Below, piece by piece: positions 61,937 to 64,000 of a stretch of 64,000 bases of DNA. Position numbers and translations under genes: made by a program. The notes beneath the pieces are model-generated. The model saw nothing but the letters and a program-made list of their open reading frames with translations. It was not told where the DNA came from and made no database searches. Numbering within the stretch: position 1 is the stretch's first letter; each line of letters starts with the position of its first letter. Origin of the DNA: CAWCLK01 sp963796225 (GTDB lineage: Bacteria; Actinomycetota; Nitriliruptoria; Nitriliruptorales; Nitriliruptoraceae); assembly GCA_963796225.1 (NCBI GenBank), contig CAWCLK010000052.1, positions 36,893 through 100,892 on the forward strand, written 5' to 3'.

Positions 61937-62350
61937 TCAGCCAGCCCACGGGCCGACGCCCCGCACCCGCTCGACGGTGATGCGGGTCGCGTAGCCGTCC
62001 GGGGGCTCGGGCATCGGGGGGAAGTCCACGTCGGGGCCGAGGTAGCGATGGGCCAGGTGCTGCAGCAGGGCCGGTGCCCCGCCCTCGGTCACCGTCGCCG
62101 TGCCCTCGACCACGAGGTAGGGACGCAGCCCGTGCTGGTCGAGCTCGTCGGACTCGAAGGAGACGACGACGCGGGGGTCCCGGCGGAGGTTGGCCAGCTT
62201 GCGTTGGTCGAACAGCGTGGCGAACACCAGGTCGTCCCCGTCGAGGTCGAACCAGGCCAGGGTGACGTGCGGGGCGCCGTCCGGGTCGAGCGTGGCCACG
62301 TGGCCGTAGGCGCCGGAGGTGACGAGGTCGCGGGCGGCGGCGTCGAGCAT
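61937..62350 (-). CDS. PPOX-class flavoenzyme, copy 2 (intact)
   Basis: The 137-residue split-barrel protein (LDAAARDLVTSGAYGHVATL, HVTLAWFDLDGDDLVFATLF) starts at a good ATG and is full length. It differs from copy 1 in a few residues near the end (YATRITVERV against YVTRIAVERV) and by its own start codon. It lies 58 bases downstream of the patatin-like gene on the same strand, so it could share that transcript. The DNA is duplicated at 55375-55776. F420 or FMN is the likely cofactor. Confidence 0.87.
   Translation of the reverse strand: MLDAAARDLVTSGAYGHVATLDPDGAPHVTLAWFDLDGDDLVFATLFDQRKLANLRRDPRVVVSFESDELDQHGLRPYLVVEGTATVTEGGAPALLQHLAHRYLGPDVDFPPMPEPPDGYATRITVERVRGVGPWAG
61945..62346. repeat. 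Direct repeat copy 2 (402 bp, PPOX gene)
   Basis: This segment is near-identical to 55375-55776 in the same orientation. It lies inside an intact gene and so is probably the parental copy. The two repeats bracket the glycosyltransferase/sulfotransferase cluster. Confidence 0.85.
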
Positions 62351-62408
62351 GCGGGTCTCGTGTGGACGGGACGGCGACGTCGTGCCGCCGGCGTCCGCCC
62401 ATCATGCC

Positions 62409-63995
62409 TCACGCGCGACCGCGCCGGAGCCGGCCGAGGGTCGATCCGGTCACCCCGGCGGCGCGGCGCACGCGGCCGGCCCAGCGCGACACCGGGGCGG
62501 GCAGCACCGTGTCCCCGACGGCAGCGACGACGTGCCCCGCGAAGCGGGTCAGGGCCATGCGCGCCGCCCACGACAGGTCGCCGATCCCGGCCTCGCCGCG
62601 GTTGGCCTCCGACCACGGTTCGAGCCGTGCCCGGTCCACCGCGGCCAGCACGGCGGCATGGTCCTCGTCGTCCAGCTCCAGCGAGGCCCAGCTGTGGTCC
62701 ATCCAGGCCGCCGCGGAGTCGTACCCGAGCAGGAAGTCCGAGTGGCGCAGCGACTGGCTGAGGAACCCACCGAAGTCCCCGAGCACCTCGCCGGCCAGCA
62801 GGGCGTACACGTCGTCCTCGTCGTCCTCGGCAAGGGCCAGCGGGGAGATCACGTCGGCCAGCACCTCGTGCTTGCCGGCCAGCCCCCCGATCTCGCCGAC
62901 GACGGCACGCAGCGTGCCGGCAGGGTCGTCGAGGTCACGACGACGTTCGCGGTGCGGTTCGTCCGACCCCATGCCCTCGCGGTCCTCGTCGATGTGGTCG
63001 AGCACCTCCCGGAGGGCACGGTGGGCGTCGTCGTCGAGGTGGTCACCGACCCGGTCCACCAGCTCGTCGAGCCAGTGCAGGCGGTTGTTGTCCTTGGCCA
63101 GGCGCCGGAGGTCGTCGTACAGCGCCTGGGCGGAGATGACCGCCAGCGACCGGCTGACGCCGTCCAGCCACGACAGGTCGGCGTCGGGGTCGGCGTACCG
63201 CCCCGACGGGTCCTCGGACCGCGGGTCGATCAGGAGCACCACCCGCCGGGCCGCCTGGTCGGTGACGCGGCTGGCCGCCCCGACCACGCGCCCCACCGGT
63301 TGCGACTGCAGCAGCCCGCCGTCGGCGTACCAGAGCGTCGCGGGGTCCGGCAGGTCCCGGATCCCCCGCGCGCGGTAGCCGTCGGCGTCGTCGCTGCGGT
63401 CGAGCAGGACCGGGGCGAACCCGCCGGGGTTTGCCGCCGACGCGAGCACGTGGTCCAGCGGGGCGCGTCCGGCGGGCTCGGTGAGCTGCCCCCGCCCACC
63501 TCCCGGCTCGAGGACGAACCGGTTCCAGTCGACGTAGGTCGTGGCCGGGACGACGCCCTCGCGGTGCGGTGCCCGCAGGTCGTAGCGCAGCCCGCGCAGG
63601 TTGGTGAGGGCCACGTGCAGCACCAGCGGCGACGCCTGGGGTTCGCGACCCTCCTCGTCGTCGAACGGTGCGAGCACGTCGTCGATGTGCTCGCGCAGCT
63701 CCGCGAAGCCCAGGGGGGCCCGGGCGTCACCGAGCAGCAGGTCGAGGTCGACCCGACCGACCCACGCGTCGTGCAGGAGGCGCACCGGGTCCCGGCCGTC
63801 GGCCAGGGCGTGGCCCGCCAGCAATGACACGATGGCCCCGGCTGACGCGCCCCCGATGGCGTCGACGGCGACGTCGACGCCCCGCGCCCGGCTGGCCTGG
63901 ACGGCCTCCAGCAGGGCCGCCACCGCGCCGGCCTGGTAGGCGCCGAGCGACGCCCCGCCCGACAGGACCAGGCTGATGCGGATGGGCTCGCTCAC
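62409..63995 (-). CDS. Patatin-like phospholipase family protein
   Basis: The 528-residue product has the patatin oxyanion loop SLVLSGGASLGAYQAGAVA, nucleophile elbow AIGGASAGAIVSLLAG (GxSxG) and the catalytic-dyad aspartate in LWYADGGLLQSQPVG (DGG). It likely hydrolyses membrane phospholipids or storage lipids. The long C-terminal region (about residues 300-528) is helical and acidic and not part of the patatin fold. The GTG start lies six bases from the window edge, so its 5-prime context is cut off. PPOX copy 2 follows downstream. Confidence 0.9.
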   Translation of the reverse strand: MSEPIRISLVLSGGASLGAYQAGAVAALLEAVQASRARGVDVAVDAIGGASAGAIVSLLAGHALADGRDPVRLLHDAWVGRVDLDLLLGDARAPLGFAELREHIDDVLAPFDDEEGREPQASPLVLHVALTNLRGLRYDLRAPHREGVVPATTYVDWNRFVLEPGGGRGQLTEPAGRAPLDHVLASAANPGGFAPVLLDRSDDADGYRARGIRDLPDPATLWYADGGLLQSQPVGRVVGAASRVTDQAARRVVLLIDPRSEDPSGRYADPDADLSWLDGVSRSLAVISAQALYDDLRRLAKDNNRLHWLDELVDRVGDHLDDDAHRALREVLDHIDEDREGMGSDEPHRERRRDLDDPAGTLRAVVGEIGGLAGKHEVLADVISPLALAEDDEDDVYALLAGEVLGDFGGFLSQSLRHSDFLLGYDSAAAWMDHSWASLELDDEDHAAVLAAVDRARLEPWSEANRGEAGIGDLSWAARMALTRFAGHVVAAVGDTVLPAPVSRWAGRVRRAAGVTGSTLGRLRRGRA

Positions 63996-64000
63996 GCCGT

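Noticed and set aside
1..64000. Search for tRNA, rRNA, CRISPR arrays, transposases, integrases and prophage genes
   Set aside because: I saw no tRNA-like cloverleaf, spacer array or DDE/tyrosine-recombinase motif by eye. A tool such as tRNAscan could still find a missed tRNA.

Overview
This is a very GC-rich, gene-dense bacterial chromosome segment from an actinobacterium. Many starts are GTG, neighbouring genes are often joined by 4-base ATGA/GTGA overlaps, and several enzymes need mycothiol or coenzyme F420 (an Rv2466c-like CPWC protein, a maleylpyruvate-isomerase-type enzyme, a TIGR03557 LLM oxidoreductase). A secreted protein with three cell-wall-binding type 2 repeats suggests the Nitriliruptoria/Egibacter/Euzebya side of the phylum, but that placement is an inference. 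I saw no rRNA, tRNA, CRISPR array, insertion sequence or phage module.

Layout. 0-16 kb: housekeeping and metabolic genes (alkyltransferase-like protein, flavin reductase, acyl-ACP desaturase with thioesterase, DEAD-box helicase, AI-2E family exporter, FHA-LuxR regulator, MFS transporter, wax ester synthase, hydrolase-OsmC fusion, EngB, phosphoesterase with glutathione peroxidase). 16-19.6 kb: a badly frame-broken stretch (quinone-reductase-like dehydrogenase, proline-racemase-family remnant, DUF1206 protein, AMIN-like lipoprotein). 19.7-23.6 kb: CPWC oxidoreductase, DJ-1/PfpI protein, then a compositionally different patch with an XRE regulator plus nucleotidyltransferase pair and a 3-prime scrap of a PLP decarboxylase. 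23.6-25.9 kb: a TetR operon with thiol enzymes. 26.6-29.4 kb: an arsenic operon (arsR, permease, small thioredoxin, acr3). 29.7-54 kb: membrane, secreted and envelope proteins (a 1,500-residue S8 protease, an ion channel, an LPxTG-like esterase, a membrane-flavodoxin fusion, MTHFR-like and F420 enzymes, a Lon-like PDZ protease, PhoD, a BNR/MoaD pair, a cell-wall-binding GerMN-Gmad2 protein). 54-64 kb: pirin, then a glycosyltransferase/sulfotransferase cluster bracketed by two near-identical copies of a PPOX flavoenzyme gene, and a patatin-like lipase at the right edge.

A dominant feature is the number of single-base frame breaks, including several inside a conserved helicase. In most cases the protein continues in the next frame with normal codon bias, so I read most of them as consensus indels. 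The clusters at 16-19.6 kb and 55.8-61.9 kb may include true gene decay. Coordinates of broken genes are therefore approximate in reading frame.
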